Shown here: in pieces, positions 46,571 to 56,138 of the stretch | Layout: every line of letters begins with the position of its first letter | How positions within the stretch are numbered: the first letter of the stretch is position 1 | Source of the DNA: Actinomyces johnsonii | Lineage (GTDB): Bacteria > Actinomycetota > Actinomycetes > Actinomycetales > Actinomycetaceae | DNA length: 64,000 nucleotides | Direction: 5' to 3' | Assembly (NCBI RefSeq): GCF_006546835.1 | Contig: NZ_VICB01000003.1 | Location: 186,001-250,000 of the forward strand | Program-made: the position numbers and the translations under genes | The notes under the pieces: generated by a model | Databases searched by the model: none | What the model was told of the DNA's origin: nothing | Seen by the model: the letters and a program-made list of their open reading frames with translations, nothing else

Positions 46571-47271
46571 CCACGACCCAGCCCTCGACGGACGCTCCCG
46601 ATACGGGCACGGCAGCCCGCGCCTTCAAACCGGGTCCGGGATTCTACGTCCTCGTCATCCTGATCGTCCTGACCATCGTCCTGGCGCTATCCGCAGCCGT
46701 CACCTCCGCCCTGGGCGTCACGGGGACCTCCCGCATCCTGGGCGGCACCGCCCTCATCCTCGTGGGACTGGGCCTGCTCGCCTCCCTGCGAGTCTCGGCC
46801 CGATCCCTGGTGGTCAACGCCCCCCGCCTGCGTCTGGAACGCAACCGGGTCCGTGCGGCCCGGGCCCGCCGGCAGGCTGAGGCTGCCGCCTCCAAGAAGG
46901 CCGCGAATGCCACGAGTGGCAAGAGTTCCAAGTCCGGCACAGGTCCCCAATCCCCGTCGCGGGGCTCGGGGGCCGAAGGCCCTACGGCGGCTCAGCCCGG
47001 AACCGAGCTGGCGGCGCTCACCGTGCCGGGAACCAAGGTGCTGGTGCCCGAGTCGACCGGCCGGCGTGAGCTGACCACCCTCGACGTGGTCTCCGGCCCG
47101 GTCACCACCGCGCTGGCCGCGACGTCCTTCGGGCGCACGGCCGACGAGCGCCTGGCCGGAACCTCCACCGGCGAGACCCTTATCCGTGTCGGCCAGCTCC
47201 TGCTCGGCGCCACCGGCTTCGTGCTCGTGGCCCTGGGGCTCGCCTCCATCCTGGGACAGGTGATCTCATGA
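46567..47271 (+). CDS. Unknown membrane protein in the pur operon
   Basis: A 234-residue protein with two adjacent membrane helices (about residues 25-50 and 58-76), a basic Ala/Arg/Lys-rich loop with a helical [14 protein letters not shown] stretch, and a last helix near the C-terminus ([22 protein letters not shown]). It is coupled at both ends: its start overlaps the purC stop and its stop overlaps the next start. Family not recognised. Being placed inside the operon suggests co-expression with purine synthesis, not a purine role by itself. Confidence 0.7.
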   Translation: MTTTQPSTDAPDTGTAARAFKPGPGFYVLVILIVLTIVLALSAAVTSALGVTGTSRILGGTALILVGLGLLASLRVSARSLVVNAPRLRLERNRVRAARARRQAEAAASKKAANATSGKSSKSGTGPQSPSRGSGAEGPTAAQPGTELAALTVPGTKVLVPESTGRRELTTLDVVSGPVTTALAATSFGRTADERLAGTSTGETLIRVGQLLLGATGFVLVALGLASILGQVIS

Positions 47272-49172
47272 CTCCCCGTGACCGACGTCCCGACAACGAG
47301 CAGGGCCCCATCAACTGGGGCATCATGCCCAAGAAGGCCCCGCGCGCGAAGACTACCGCCACCAGGGCCGGCGGCAACGGGCTGCTCGAGGTCGTCCGCT
47401 CCGGGAACAACCCGGCCCCCGCCGGCTCAGTGGCCTCGGATGCCTCTGCAGCGTCCGCCATCTCCGCCCCGGGCTCGGCCGACGGCGCCGCCGGCCCCCG
47501 TGACGCGGGCAGCGCGGCGCTCATGACGGAGGAGGACATGCGCTCGGCCGCCGCCCAGGCCATCGCCTCGGGCACTGCCGACGCCGTCGACGCCGCCATC
47601 GCCATCGACCTGGCCGACGCGGCCGGTGACGGCAGCGGCTGGACCGACTCCGCTTCGCCCGCCGGATCTCCCGCCTCCCCGCGTTCGACCCGCGGCGACG
47701 GACAGGGACCCGGTGAGACAGCGAGCGCCCCGGAAGACGTTCCTGAGAGCGCTCCTGAGACCGACCAGCGCATCACCGCGGACGACAGCGTCGATGACGC
47801 TGCGGATGGCACGGCCGACGGCGCCGCGGATGAAGCCGGGGGCGACTCGTTCGACGAGAACGCGGCACTGGACGGCGGCGCTGGCGACCCTGGCGATGAC
47901 TCCGAGAAGCAGGGGGAACAGGGGGAACGCGGCGAGTCCGCCGAAACGGACGCCCCGGCGTCGCCTGCCGGCAAGAGTCCCGACGCCGTCGGCTCCGCTG
48001 CCGACAGCCCCGCAGCGGCTGCTGCCGGTCAGCAGAGCAGGGCCGGGGCGGGCGTCGTCAACGACAGTCGTTCCCCACGGCCCGTCGTGCGCCCCGCTCC
48101 CGTCGACGGCTCGAATGCGTCCCGCCAGGGGGCGACCACGACCACCCGCGTCTTCACGATCTCCCAGGGCAAGCCCACCGTCGAGCCCACCGCCTCCTCT
48201 GGGGCAGGCGCGCCACCACCGCCCGCCGCTCCCGCCCCCGGTGCCGCAGCGCCGTCGGCCTCCGGATACGGGTACCAGTCGCGGCCCTCCTCCGGCGCAG
48301 GCGGCACCCCCGGCACCGTTACCAACACCACCGAAGCCGCCGCCAACACCGCAGCCGCATCCGAGGACGACCCCGGCATTCTGGCGGAGTCCAGTGCCTG
48401 GGAAGCGGCCACCAATGCCCTCGACACCGAGGAGATCAAGGCACAGGGAGGCGGTACCGACTGGGGCGTGGGGCGCGGCCCCGCCAAGGGACGCGGCCCC
48501 CGTCGTCCCTCCTCCGGTACCGATTGGGGCGTGGGGCGCGGCCCCGCCAAGAGCTCTGGCGCCCGCACCCGCTCCCCGTGGCCCGCCGCGGTGCGCAGGC
48601 AGCGACTGGCCGGCGTGGCCTTCGCCCTGGTGGGCCTGCTCCTGGCCACCGTCTCGGCCATGAACCTGGCCCGCAACGCCGAGATCGGCCACCTGTGGAT
48701 ACCGCCGTGGCTCGTCGCCGTCCTGGGCGGCGCCGGCCTGGTGGCTGCCGCCGGCTACCTGGCCTGGGCCGGAGGAACGCCTCTGCGCCGTGAGGCCGAG
48801 CGCTGGAAGCCCGGTGTGCTCGACGCCGCCGCAGGGCTGACCACCGGGACCGTCAAAGTCAACGACCCTGCCCGGCTGGTGGCCCGCGCTCGCGGACCAC
48901 TCCTGCTGGGCACCTCCGAACGCGGCGACGAGACCGCCCCCACCGTGGAGTCCGGGCCCAAGCCGGTCATGGGCACCTCCACCGTCGACCAGTCGACCCG
49001 CGCACCCGCGGGCGTGGCCGGAGCAGTGGGCGGCTTCATGCTGGCCGGTGCCGTGGTCTGCGCCGTCGTCGCCCTCATCCTGGGGCCCGAATGGCTCATC
49101 GCCACCGCCGCCCTGAGTCTGGGCGGGATCGTTGCAATCCGTCTGGCCGGCGAATGGCTCGGCCAAGTCTGA
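47268..49172 (+). CDS. Unknown Ala/Pro-rich membrane protein with repeated WG motifs
   Basis: A 634-residue protein. Most of it (residues 30-390) is an Ala/Ser/Asp/Pro-rich disordered region. It has three related short motifs: NWGIMPKKAPRAK near residue 16, and two copies of TDWGVGRGPAK near residues 397 and 418. Four membrane helices lie in the C-terminal third (about 440-465, 475-495, and two at 590-630). Coupled to the previous gene by ATGA. No known family; the long disordered part suggests a scaffold or tether on the inner side of the membrane. Confidence 0.7.
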   Translation: MTPRDRRPDNEQGPINWGIMPKKAPRAKTTATRAGGNGLLEVVRSGNNPAPAGSVASDASAASAISAPGSADGAAGPRDAGSAALMTEEDMRSAAAQAIASGTADAVDAAIAIDLADAAGDGSGWTDSASPAGSPASPRSTRGDGQGPGETASAPEDVPESAPETDQRITADDSVDDAADGTADGAADEAGGDSFDENAALDGGAGDPGDDSEKQGEQGERGESAETDAPASPAGKSPDAVGSAADSPAAAAAGQQSRAGAGVVNDSRSPRPVVRPAPVDGSNASRQGATTTTRVFTISQGKPTVEPTASSGAGAPPPPAAPAPGAAAPSASGYGYQSRPSSGAGGTPGTVTNTTEAAANTAAASEDDPGILAESSAWEAATNALDTEEIKAQGGGTDWGVGRGPAKGRGPRRPSSGTDWGVGRGPAKSSGARTRSPWPAAVRRQRLAGVAFALVGLLLATVSAMNLARNAEIGHLWIPPWLVAVLGGAGLVAAAGYLAWAGGTPLRREAERWKPGVLDAAAGLTTGTVKVNDPARLVARARGPLLLGTSERGDETAPTVESGPKPVMGTSTVDQSTRAPAGVAGAVGGFMLAGAVVCAVVALILGPEWLIATAALSLGGIVAIRLAGEWLGQV

Positions 49173-49249
49173 GCCTGCCGGGAGCCGACCGGGCCCGCCC
49201 CAGGGCTGCGCGCCGTCCGGCCAGAGGGATGCTTCCGGCCAAGTCCGAG

Positions 49250-49255
49250 TAGTCT
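49250..49255 (+). promoter_or_regulatory. -10 element for purS
   Basis: TAGTCT, 38 bases before the purS start, gives purSQ a promoter separate from purC. Confidence 0.4.
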
Positions 49256-49293
49256 TGGCTGCGCACTCATCCCGCCTTATCTGAGGAGCACCC

Positions 49294-49548
49294 ATGGGAC
49301 GCATCGTCGTCGAGGTCATGCCCAAGCCCGAGATCCTTGACCCCCAGGGCAAGGCTGTCGTCGGGAGCCTTCCCCGCCTCGGATTCGACCAGTTCACCGG
49401 TGTACGCCAGGGCCGCCGCTTCGAGCTGACCGTGGATGGCCCCGTCACCGAGGCACACCTGGCCGCCGCCCGCGAGGCCGCAGCCACCCTTTTGTCCAAC
49501 CCGATCATCGAGGACGTCGTCTCCGTGGCCGTCGACGAGGAGGCCTGA
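49294..49548 (+). CDS. purS: FGAM synthase, PurS subunit
   Basis: The 84-residue protein begins GRIVVEVMPKPEILDPQGKAV and ends NPIIEDVVSVAVDE, the full PurS pattern. It bridges PurQ and PurL in the three-part FGAM synthetase and helps channel ammonia. The start follows GAGGAG. It is three bases upstream of purQ. Confidence 0.95.
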   Translation: MGRIVVEVMPKPEILDPQGKAVVGSLPRLGFDQFTGVRQGRRFELTVDGPVTEAHLAAAREAAATLLSNPIIEDVVSVAVDEEA

Positions 49549-49551
49549 GCT

Positions 49552-50274
49552 GTGAGCGACTCTCCCAGTACCTCTCCCACTGCTCGCATCGGCGTCATCA
49601 CCTTCCCCGGCACCCTCGACGACGTCGACGCCGCCCGCGCCGTGCGCCTGGCCGGGGCCGAGCCGGTGAGCCTGTGGCACAAGGACGCCGACCTACGCGG
49701 GGTCGACGCCGTTGTCGTGCCCGGAGGCTTCTCCTACGGCGACTACCTACGCTGCGGCGCCATTGCCCGCTTCGCCCCTGTCATGGAGGAGGTCGTGGCC
49801 GCCGCAGAGCGCGGCATGCCCGTGCTCGGCATCTGCAACGGCTTCCAGATCCTCGCCGAGGCGCATCTGCTGCCCGGCGCCCTCCTGCGCAACGCGAATC
49901 AGCGCTTCATCTGCATCGAGCAGCGCCTGCGCATCGAGAACGCGCAGACCGCCTGGACCAACCGGTTCACGGCCGGGGAGGAGATCGTCGTACCGATGAA
50001 GAACGGGGAGGGCAACTTCATCGCCTCGCCCGAGGAGCTCGATCGCCTTGAGGGCGAGGGCCTCGTCGTCTTCCGCTACGTGGGCAACCCCAACGGTTCG
50101 GCCCGCGACATCGCCGGTGTGCGCAACGAGCGCGGCAACGTCGTCGGCCTCATGCCCCATCCCGAACATGCCGTCGAGCCCGGATTCGGCCCCGGTTCGC
50201 AGGCCGGTCCCCGGACCGGCACCGACGGCCTGGGGATCTTCGGCTCCGCCATCGACTCGCTCCTGGCCGTCTGA
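49552..50274 (+). CDS. purQ: FGAM synthase, PurQ glutaminase subunit
   Basis: The 240-residue class I glutamine amidotransferase has the nucleophile Cys 95 in GICNGFQ and the His/Glu pair in MPHPEHAVE near residue 204, completing the triad. [16 protein letters not shown] forms the oxyanion region. It supplies ammonia to PurL. Start GTG 49552. The purL gene is not next in line: an inverted glycosyltransferase gene lies between. Confidence 0.96.
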   Translation: MSDSPSTSPTARIGVITFPGTLDDVDAARAVRLAGAEPVSLWHKDADLRGVDAVVVPGGFSYGDYLRCGAIARFAPVMEEVVAAAERGMPVLGICNGFQILAEAHLLPGALLRNANQRFICIEQRLRIENAQTAWTNRFTAGEEIVVPMKNGEGNFIASPEELDRLEGEGLVVFRYVGNPNGSARDIAGVRNERGNVVGLMPHPEHAVEPGFGPGSQAGPRTGTDGLGIFGSAIDSLLAV

Positions 50275-50888
50275 CGCTGCCGCTCCGCCCGATCGTCCGG
50301 CCCCTCTTCTCGAGTCCGAGTCGTCGTTGCCCGCACCGGACCCTGATGGTCGTCAAGGACCGCCATCACGTCGCCCCGCCCGCCGAGTTATCCACAGCCC
50401 CGCTTCGAGCCTGTGTAGAACTGTGGAGAGGGTGGGGCGACTGTCTGCCCGAAGTACCCTGGGGACGGCCTCGTTCGAGTTGCGCCGAGATCAAGAATGT
50501 GCTTCCGCCACCGCCGGGCTCACCGACGGCGGAAGTCTGCGGACAGGCTCCAACCTATTGGACAGTTTTCCCGTATTTTCAGGCAAAACTCTGTCTATAG
50601 CGATGATGCCCCAAGGTCGCCGGCCGGGTTTGTGGGAAGTCTCCAGCGGCATCGCTCATCGAGGCTGGAGGTCTCGAACGGGTCTTGTGCACAAGGGGAG
50701 TGGCGACATCTCGGGAACCCACACACCCCTGCACAAGCCTGTGGACACTACCTGTGGATAACTTCGCTCATGGTGTGACGAAGTCCCCTGAATCCGCCCC
50801 TGAAAGAATCGCCGGCCGCTCCCCGAGGAGCGGCCGGCAGTCGAACGGCGGGCAGGCGGGGCAGTCGACAGCCTTCCGAATAGGGCGA
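50275..50888. other. Intergenic region with DnaA-box-like sequences
   Basis: This 614-base gap has no convincing gene. It has perfect TTATCCACA at 50388-50396 and its reverse complement at 50753-50761, plus near matches: GTGTCCACA on the minus strand at 50740-50748 and TTGTGCACA at 50685-50693 within a perfect 12-base palindrome. Only one end of the gap has the dense group (50684-50761). dnaA, dnaN and other origin genes are absent nearby. Confidence 0.55.
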
Positions 50889-52301
50889 CTAGCCCACCAA
50901 GTCGGCCACGATCTGCAGGAGGTCCTGCAGGTGACGGTTGGACAGGAACTCCCGGCGCACGGACTCGTGGGCGGCCAGTCCCATTTCCCGGGCCCGTTCG
51001 GGGAAGAGCAGCAGATCGCGCACGGCCTCGGCCCAGGCGGTGCCGTCAGCCGGATCGACCAGGACCCCGTCGACGCCATCGTCAATCTGGTCGCGGATAC
51101 CGCCCACCGCGGAGGCCACCACCGGGGCCTTCTTCCACATCGCCTCGGCAACGGTCAGACCGAAGGCCTCGATGAGCGAGCGCTGGGTGACCACCGAGCT
51201 GACCCGCTGGACGGCGTTGACGACGGTGGCGTTGACCTCCCGGTCCTCCATGCTTACCGCTGCCACGTGGATCCGAGAGGCGACCGAGTCGGGCAGAAGC
51301 GAGCAGCGCTCCACGATCTGGGTCAGGGTCGCCTGCGACTCGGGTCCGTCCGGGGTGGGGCCGACCAGCAGGAGGTGGGCGTCCTGGGGCAGCAGGGAGA
51401 TGTTCTCCGCGAAGGCCTCCACCAGTTCCAGACCGCCCTTGAGACGGTCCCAGCGGTTGACCTGGGTGATAACTCGGGCACCCAACGGTACCGGGCCGCC
51501 GGCCAGGACCGGGTCGTCCGCCAGGCCGCGCAAGGCGTCGGCGCGCCCATCGTGGCGCATGAAGGGCACGGCCTCGAAGGGCGGCTCGCCTGCGAAGATG
51601 CCAGACAGCCGCGCCACCGACCAGGCCTCGTCCAGGTCCAGGACCCGGTTCTTGGGGGAGTCGGCGTCGATGGAGGGGGCCAGGACCGCGCAGCGCTCGG
51701 TCTCGATGTAGGGCGGGCGGTACTCGGGCCGGGAGACGACCACGAGGTCCACATCCTCCAGGTAGCGGTCCAGGAAGGCCCAGGCGTAGTCGGCGGCCTC
51801 GCCTGCGCCCTCGGCGCCGGCGTGGCAGCGCCAGATAACCGTGGCGCCCACGGCCTTGAGGGCCTTGGCCAGGCCTGCCGTGGGCGGGTCGTGGAGGATG
51901 ACGACGTCGTCGGAGCGGACCTCATCGACGATGTTCTCCGCATTGGAGGACAGCACGTGCTCGTAAATGTCGCGCTGCTTGTCCCCGAGCTTGCCGCCGT
52001 CTCCGCGGTCGCCGTGGATGCCGGCGTGTAGACGGCCGGAGATCTGGGTGAACTCCTCGGGGGCGTCCAGGCTCAGCCAGCGCACGTCCAGGCCTGCGCC
52101 CAGGGCATAGCCCACGAGGGGCGCAACCGTCTCAGCCGGCCCCGAGCCGGCGGCGGCTGACGGAGTCACCGTCCACACGGTGCGTCCCTCCAACAGGGCC
52201 TCGGCTCCCGCGAGACTTGTTTGCAACCGTTTGACGGCTACCTCGTCCAGGTGACTCTCCAGATGCGACAGGGGCAGCGGGGCGACGTCGATGTCTCTCA
52301 T
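50889..52301 (-). CDS. GT4 glycosyltransferase, trehalose-synthase-like
   Basis: The 470-residue protein is a GT4-family enzyme of the TreT/trehalose phosphorylase-synthase group. Markers are VILHDPPTAGLAKAL with the following WRCHAGAEG, the domain linker TQVNRWDRLKG near residue 270, and the donor-binding EAFGLTVAEAMWKKAPVVASAVGG near 390. Such enzymes make trehalose from an NDP-glucose and glucose, or reverse it. The ATG at 52301 is chosen; the longer frame to 52691 overlaps purL. It lies divergent from purL and reversed within the purine cluster. Confidence 0.82.
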   Translation of the reverse strand: MRDIDVAPLPLSHLESHLDEVAVKRLQTSLAGAEALLEGRTVWTVTPSAAAGSGPAETVAPLVGYALGAGLDVRWLSLDAPEEFTQISGRLHAGIHGDRGDGGKLGDKQRDIYEHVLSSNAENIVDEVRSDDVVILHDPPTAGLAKALKAVGATVIWRCHAGAEGAGEAADYAWAFLDRYLEDVDLVVVSRPEYRPPYIETERCAVLAPSIDADSPKNRVLDLDEAWSVARLSGIFAGEPPFEAVPFMRHDGRADALRGLADDPVLAGGPVPLGARVITQVNRWDRLKGGLELVEAFAENISLLPQDAHLLLVGPTPDGPESQATLTQIVERCSLLPDSVASRIHVAAVSMEDREVNATVVNAVQRVSSVVTQRSLIEAFGLTVAEAMWKKAPVVASAVGGIRDQIDDGVDGVLVDPADGTAWAEAVRDLLLFPERAREMGLAAHESVRREFLSNRHLQDLLQIVADLVG

Positions 52302-52469
52302 GCCACGATCTTCCCCCGAATTCGTGTGAGTCGCAGCACTTTGGAAGTGGGCGTGGCGTCTCGTTGCTGTTTCGCCATGTTTCTCGGCCGGATTCCGGGG
52401 AGCTTCGGACAGGACATAGGCCGGGGCGAACCCGGCCGGGCGGTGATGTGAGGCACCGCGGGGCGCGGG

Positions 52470-52475
52470 TAGGCT
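52470..52475 (+). promoter_or_regulatory. -10 element for purL
   Basis: TAGGCT, about 38 bases before the purL start, in a leader with the site CAGGAG. Confidence 0.45.
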
Positions 52476-52512
52476 TGGCCCGGCCGCACTCCCTCTTCGA
52501 CCAGGAGCACCC

Positions 52513-54873
52513 ATGGCGCCCGAGTCCGTGATCCCAGCCACCCACCCCGACACCGTCGCCGACGCAGCCGCGACCCCTGAGCGGGAGATGCCCTGGAAGG
52601 AGCTGGGGCTCAAGGCCGACGAGTACGAGTCCATCCGCGAGCTGCTGGGGCGGCGCCCCACCAACGCCGAGCTGGCCATGTACTCGGTCATGTGGTCCGA
52701 GCACTGCTCCTACAAGTCCTCCAAGGTCCACCTGCGCCAGTTCGGCGCCAAGACCACCCCCGAGATGCGCGAGCACCTTCTGGTCGGCATGGGCGAGAAC
52801 GCCGGCGTCGTCGACATCGGCGACGGCTGGGCCGTGACCTACAAGGTCGAGTCCCACAACCACCCCAGCTACGTCGAGCCCTATCAGGGGGCCGCCACCG
52901 GCGTGGGCGGCATTGTGCGCGACATCATCTCCATGGGGGCGCGGCCCGTGGCCGTCATGGACCAGCTGCGCTTCGGCGCCGTCGACCACCCCGACACCGC
53001 GCGCGTCGTCCACGGCGTGGTGGCCGGCGTGGGCACCTACGGCAATTCCTTGGGCCTGCCCAACATCGGCGGCGAGACCGAGTTCGACTCCTCCTACCAG
53101 GAGAACCCGCTGGTCAACGCCCTGTGCGTGGGCGTGCTGCGCCACGAGGACATCCACCTGGCCAACGCCACGGGCGCCGGCAACAAGGTGGTGCTCTTCG
53201 GGGCGCGCACCGGCGGTGACGGGATCGGCGGGGCCTCCATCCTGGCGTCCGAGTCCTTCGAGGACGGCATGCCTGCCAAGCGCCCCAGCGTCCAGGTGGG
53301 AGACCCCTTCATGGAGAAGGTCCTCATCGAGTGCTGCCTGGACCTGTTCGGCGCCGGGCTCGTGCTCGGCATCCAGGACCTGGGTGCTGCCGGCATCTCC
53401 TGCGCGACCTCCGAGCTGGCCTCCAACGGCGACGGCGGCATGCACGTTGACCTGGAGAAGGTGCTGCTGCGCGACCCCACCCTGACCGCCGGCGAGATCC
53501 TCATGAGCGAGTCCCAGGAGCGCATGATGGCCGTCGTCGCGCCCGACAAGCTCGAGGAGTTCATGGCCGTTATCGACAAGTGGGACGTCGAGGCCGCCGT
53601 CATCGGCGAGGTCAACGGCTCGGGCCGCCTGACCATCGACCACTTCGGGGAGCGGATCGTCGACGTCGACCCGCGCACCGTGGCCCACGAGGGCCCCACC
53701 TACGAGCGCCCCTACGCCCGCCCCGCCTGGCAGGACGAGCTCAACGCCGACACCACCGAGCGCCTGGCCCGCCCCGGTAGCGCCGCCGAGCTCGACCAGC
53801 AGGTGCGCGCCGTCGTGACCAGCCCCAACCAGGCCTCCACCGCTTGGGTCACCAACCAGTACGACCGGTTCGTGCGCGGCGACACCGCCCTGTGCCAGCC
53901 CGACGACGCCGGCGTCATCCGCGTCGACGAGGTCACCGGCCGCGGCGTGGCCATCGCCACCGACGCCAACGGCCGCTTCACCAAGCTCGACCCCGCCACC
54001 GGCGCCGCCCAGGCCCTGGCCGAGTCCTACCGCAACGTGTGCACCGTGGGCGCCCGGCCCCTGGCCGTCACCGACTGCCTCAACTTTGGCTCGCCGGAGG
54101 ACCCCGACGCCATGTGGCAGCTCGTCGAGGCCATTACCGGCCTGGCCGACGCCTGCACCGTCATGGGCGTGCCGGTCACCGGCGGTAACGTCTCCCTCTA
54201 CAACTCCCACGGCAAGGTCAAGGGACAGATCGACTCCTCGATCAACCCCACGCCCGTCGTCGGCGTCCTGGGAGTCATGGACGATGTGCGCCGTGCCAAC
54301 CCCTCGGGCTGGCACGAGGAGGGCCTGGCCATCATGGCCCTGGGCGCCACCGCCGCTGAGCTCGACGGCTCGGCCTGGTCCCGAGTGGTCCACGACCACC
54401 TCGGCGGGCTGCCCCCGCGCGTCGACCTCGAGGCGGAGATGGCGCTCGGGCGGGTCCTGTTGGCCCTGAGCGATGCGGAGGGGCCCGGCGGCGAGCCGCT
54501 GGTGCGCGCCGCCCACGACTGCTCCGCCGGCGGCCTCATCCAAACCCTCGTGGACTCCTGCCTGCGCTGCGGCGTCGGCGCCAGCGTGGACCTGACCAGC
54601 ATCCAGGAGGAGGGCGTGGACGACTTCACCGCTCTGTTCTCTGAGACCGGGGCCCGCGCGATCGTCGCCGTGCGCGAGGAACTCGTGCCCGCCGTGACCG
54701 CGGCCGCCGAGGCCGAGGACGTCGCCGTGGCCCGGCTGGGGACCACCGGCGGCGACCTGCTCGTCGTGGCCGGCAGCGACCTGCTCTCCGACGGCGGCGC
54801 CGGGCGTCCCCTCGTCCTGGACCTGGCCGGGCTCGGGGCCGACGTCGAGGGCGTCTTGCCGGCCCTGTTCTGA
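52513..54873 (+). CDS. purL: FGAM synthase, PurL subunit
   Basis: The 786-residue protein is the short PurL type that works with PurS and PurQ. It has [12 protein letters not shown] near residue 60, the catalytic [23 protein letters not shown], and [15 protein letters not shown] with a second half [13 protein letters not shown] and AHDCSAGGL. It makes FGAM from FGAR, ATP and PurQ-derived ammonia. The N-terminus has about 25 extra residues. The family's usual length and motifs are intact. Confidence 0.97.
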   Translation: MAPESVIPATHPDTVADAAATPEREMPWKELGLKADEYESIRELLGRRPTNAELAMYSVMWSEHCSYKSSKVHLRQFGAKTTPEMREHLLVGMGENAGVVDIGDGWAVTYKVESHNHPSYVEPYQGAATGVGGIVRDIISMGARPVAVMDQLRFGAVDHPDTARVVHGVVAGVGTYGNSLGLPNIGGETEFDSSYQENPLVNALCVGVLRHEDIHLANATGAGNKVVLFGARTGGDGIGGASILASESFEDGMPAKRPSVQVGDPFMEKVLIECCLDLFGAGLVLGIQDLGAAGISCATSELASNGDGGMHVDLEKVLLRDPTLTAGEILMSESQERMMAVVAPDKLEEFMAVIDKWDVEAAVIGEVNGSGRLTIDHFGERIVDVDPRTVAHEGPTYERPYARPAWQDELNADTTERLARPGSAAELDQQVRAVVTSPNQASTAWVTNQYDRFVRGDTALCQPDDAGVIRVDEVTGRGVAIATDANGRFTKLDPATGAAQALAESYRNVCTVGARPLAVTDCLNFGSPEDPDAMWQLVEAITGLADACTVMGVPVTGGNVSLYNSHGKVKGQIDSSINPTPVVGVLGVMDDVRRANPSGWHEEGLAIMALGATAAELDGSAWSRVVHDHLGGLPPRVDLEAEMALGRVLLALSDAEGPGGEPLVRAAHDCSAGGLIQTLVDSCLRCGVGASVDLTSIQEEGVDDFTALFSETGARAIVAVREELVPAVTAAAEAEDVAVARLGTTGGDLLVVAGSDLLSDGGAGRPLVLDLAGLGADVEGVLPALF

Positions 54874-55006
54874 GTCCTCCCCGTCACGTCGCACCGAGCC
54901 GGGCATTCTTCGTGCAACCTTACGGCGGGGTCAGGTGGTGCTTGCGCCGTCGATGATGCCGTTAGAGTTTCTCGATCGGGTCTTACGCGTCCCGGATGTG
55001 CTCCGT

Positions 55007-55012
55007 TAGCCT
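55007..55012 (+). promoter_or_regulatory. -10 element for VOC gene
   Basis: TAGCCT, GGGTGC, then ATG at 55019. Confidence 0.5.
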
Positions 55013-55018
55013 GGGTGC

Positions 55019-55411
55019 ATGATCGATCACATTTCTGTGAATGTCAGCGATCCGGCGGCTTCGAAGGCCTTCTACGAGGCGGCGCTCGCGCCTCTGGGCT
55101 ACCGCGTCGTCATGGAGTTCGGGCCCGTCACCGGGTTGGGAGCCCCCGTGCCCGGGGCTCCGGAGGGCGCTCCGGCGTCCCCGGATCTATGGCTGTCTCC
55201 GACCAAGAGCCCGACGCCCTGCCATATTGCTGTGGCGGCGTCGTCGACGGCGCAGGTGGACGCCTTCCACGAGGCGGCCCTCGCAGCGGGGGGCAAGGAC
55301 AATGGAGGACCCGGCGAACGAGCGCACTACCACCCCGGCTACTACGGCGCCTTCGTGCTCGACCCCGACGGCAACAATCTCGAGGCCGTCTTCCACGGCG
55401 CCGGCGCCTGA
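55019..55411 (+). CDS. VOC-family (glyoxalase-fold) protein
   Basis: A single-domain 130-residue VOC protein: starts IDHISVNVSDPAASKAFYEAAL, with PCHIAVAASS in the middle and LDPDGNNLEAVFHG at the end. The His near residue 4 and Glu in NNLEAV are in metal-ligand positions. It resembles lyase or bleomycin-resistance-type proteins of unknown substrate. Monocistronic. Confidence 0.85.
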   Translation: MIDHISVNVSDPAASKAFYEAALAPLGYRVVMEFGPVTGLGAPVPGAPEGAPASPDLWLSPTKSPTPCHIAVAASSTAQVDAFHEAALAAGGKDNGGPGERAHYHPGYYGAFVLDPDGNNLEAVFHGAGA

Positions 55412-55475
55412 ACTCTCCCGACCCGCGCTCTCGATGCCATCGTCGGTGGAGTGGCGGAGCGGCCGGGCGGCTCAG

Positions 55476-55649
55476 TTAGTTCTTACCGGTGATCAGCGCG
55501 GACGCGGTGCGCGTGACGCCGATGAGCACCAGGCAGAGGACCCCGGCGAGGAGTGCTGTTAGAACGGTCTTGAACCAGTGGCGCCCGGGGCTCTCGCCGG
55601 TGGGGGCGAGCTCCTGGTTCGTGGGGCGGGAGGTCGTTATCGCAGTCAT
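55476..55649 (-). CDS. Small single-helix membrane protein
   Basis: A 57-residue protein with a polar N-terminus (about 25 residues) and one membrane helix (VLTALLAGVLCLVLIGV) followed by a short tail. The ATG at 55649 is the best start; longer in-frame starts run into low-complexity sequence. No family recognised. The hydrophobic segment in a high-GC intergenic frame and the sensible start favour a real gene, but this remains a prediction. Confidence 0.45.
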   Translation of the reverse strand: MTAITTSRPTNQELAPTGESPGRHWFKTVLTALLAGVLCLVLIGVTRTASALITGKN

Positions 55650-56138
55650 GACTCCAGCCTGCGCGATCGTGGGCGAAAGCACATCGAGCCGTCGAATGAT
55701 TCCCCATCGGTCCATATCCATCCGAAGGAGGGCGGGTCGTGGTGGGCCTCCTACCCAAGTTGGAGGCAGTTCGGCCAGTACCGGCCAGTACCGGGCACTG
55801 GCGGTCAGGGCTGGCCAGGGCTGGCCAGGGCTGGTCTGACATGGTGCCGGCTGACTCCTCCCGCCTCCCGCCGTCGACCCCGGCGACAGCCGCCATGAAA
55901 TATCCGGATGTTTCGGGAAGATATCGGAATGGCCGACGTGCTCAGGCCCGTCGGCCGCTCCGGCTCCGGGCCCGCCCGCCCAACTGGCTCGCAGTGACGC
56001 GGAAGAGGCCGCCACCGCGTGTCGCGCGCCCGGCGTGGCGCCCTCTCTTCCCCGGATTTGCCAGATATCACTCAGGTAACTGCTCGCAATCGGCCGAAGA
56101 TGCCACCGATACCGTGTAGGGATCTCTAGACTTCAACC
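55650..56138. other. Intergenic region with short tandem repeats
   Basis: In this 489-base gap, CCAGTACCGG occurs twice near 55775-55795 and a 10-base unit GGCTGGCCAG recurs three times at about 55808-55835. Several short open frames lack starts or composition bias. The WD40 gene promoter is at the end. Confidence 0.5.
56127..56132 (+). promoter_or_regulatory. -10 element for WD40 gene
   Basis: TAGACT, TCAACC, then ATG at 56139. Confidence 0.55.

Noticed and set aside
50275-50888. Chromosomal replication origin
   Set aside because: DnaA boxes are present, but dnaA, dnaN and an A/T-rich unwinding region are absent; purine genes flank it.
52132-54906. Very long open frame (over 900 codons) on the minus strand opposite purL
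   Set aside because: It is antisense to purL, arises from codon bias in high-GC DNA, and has Gly/His/Ala-rich composition without any domain.
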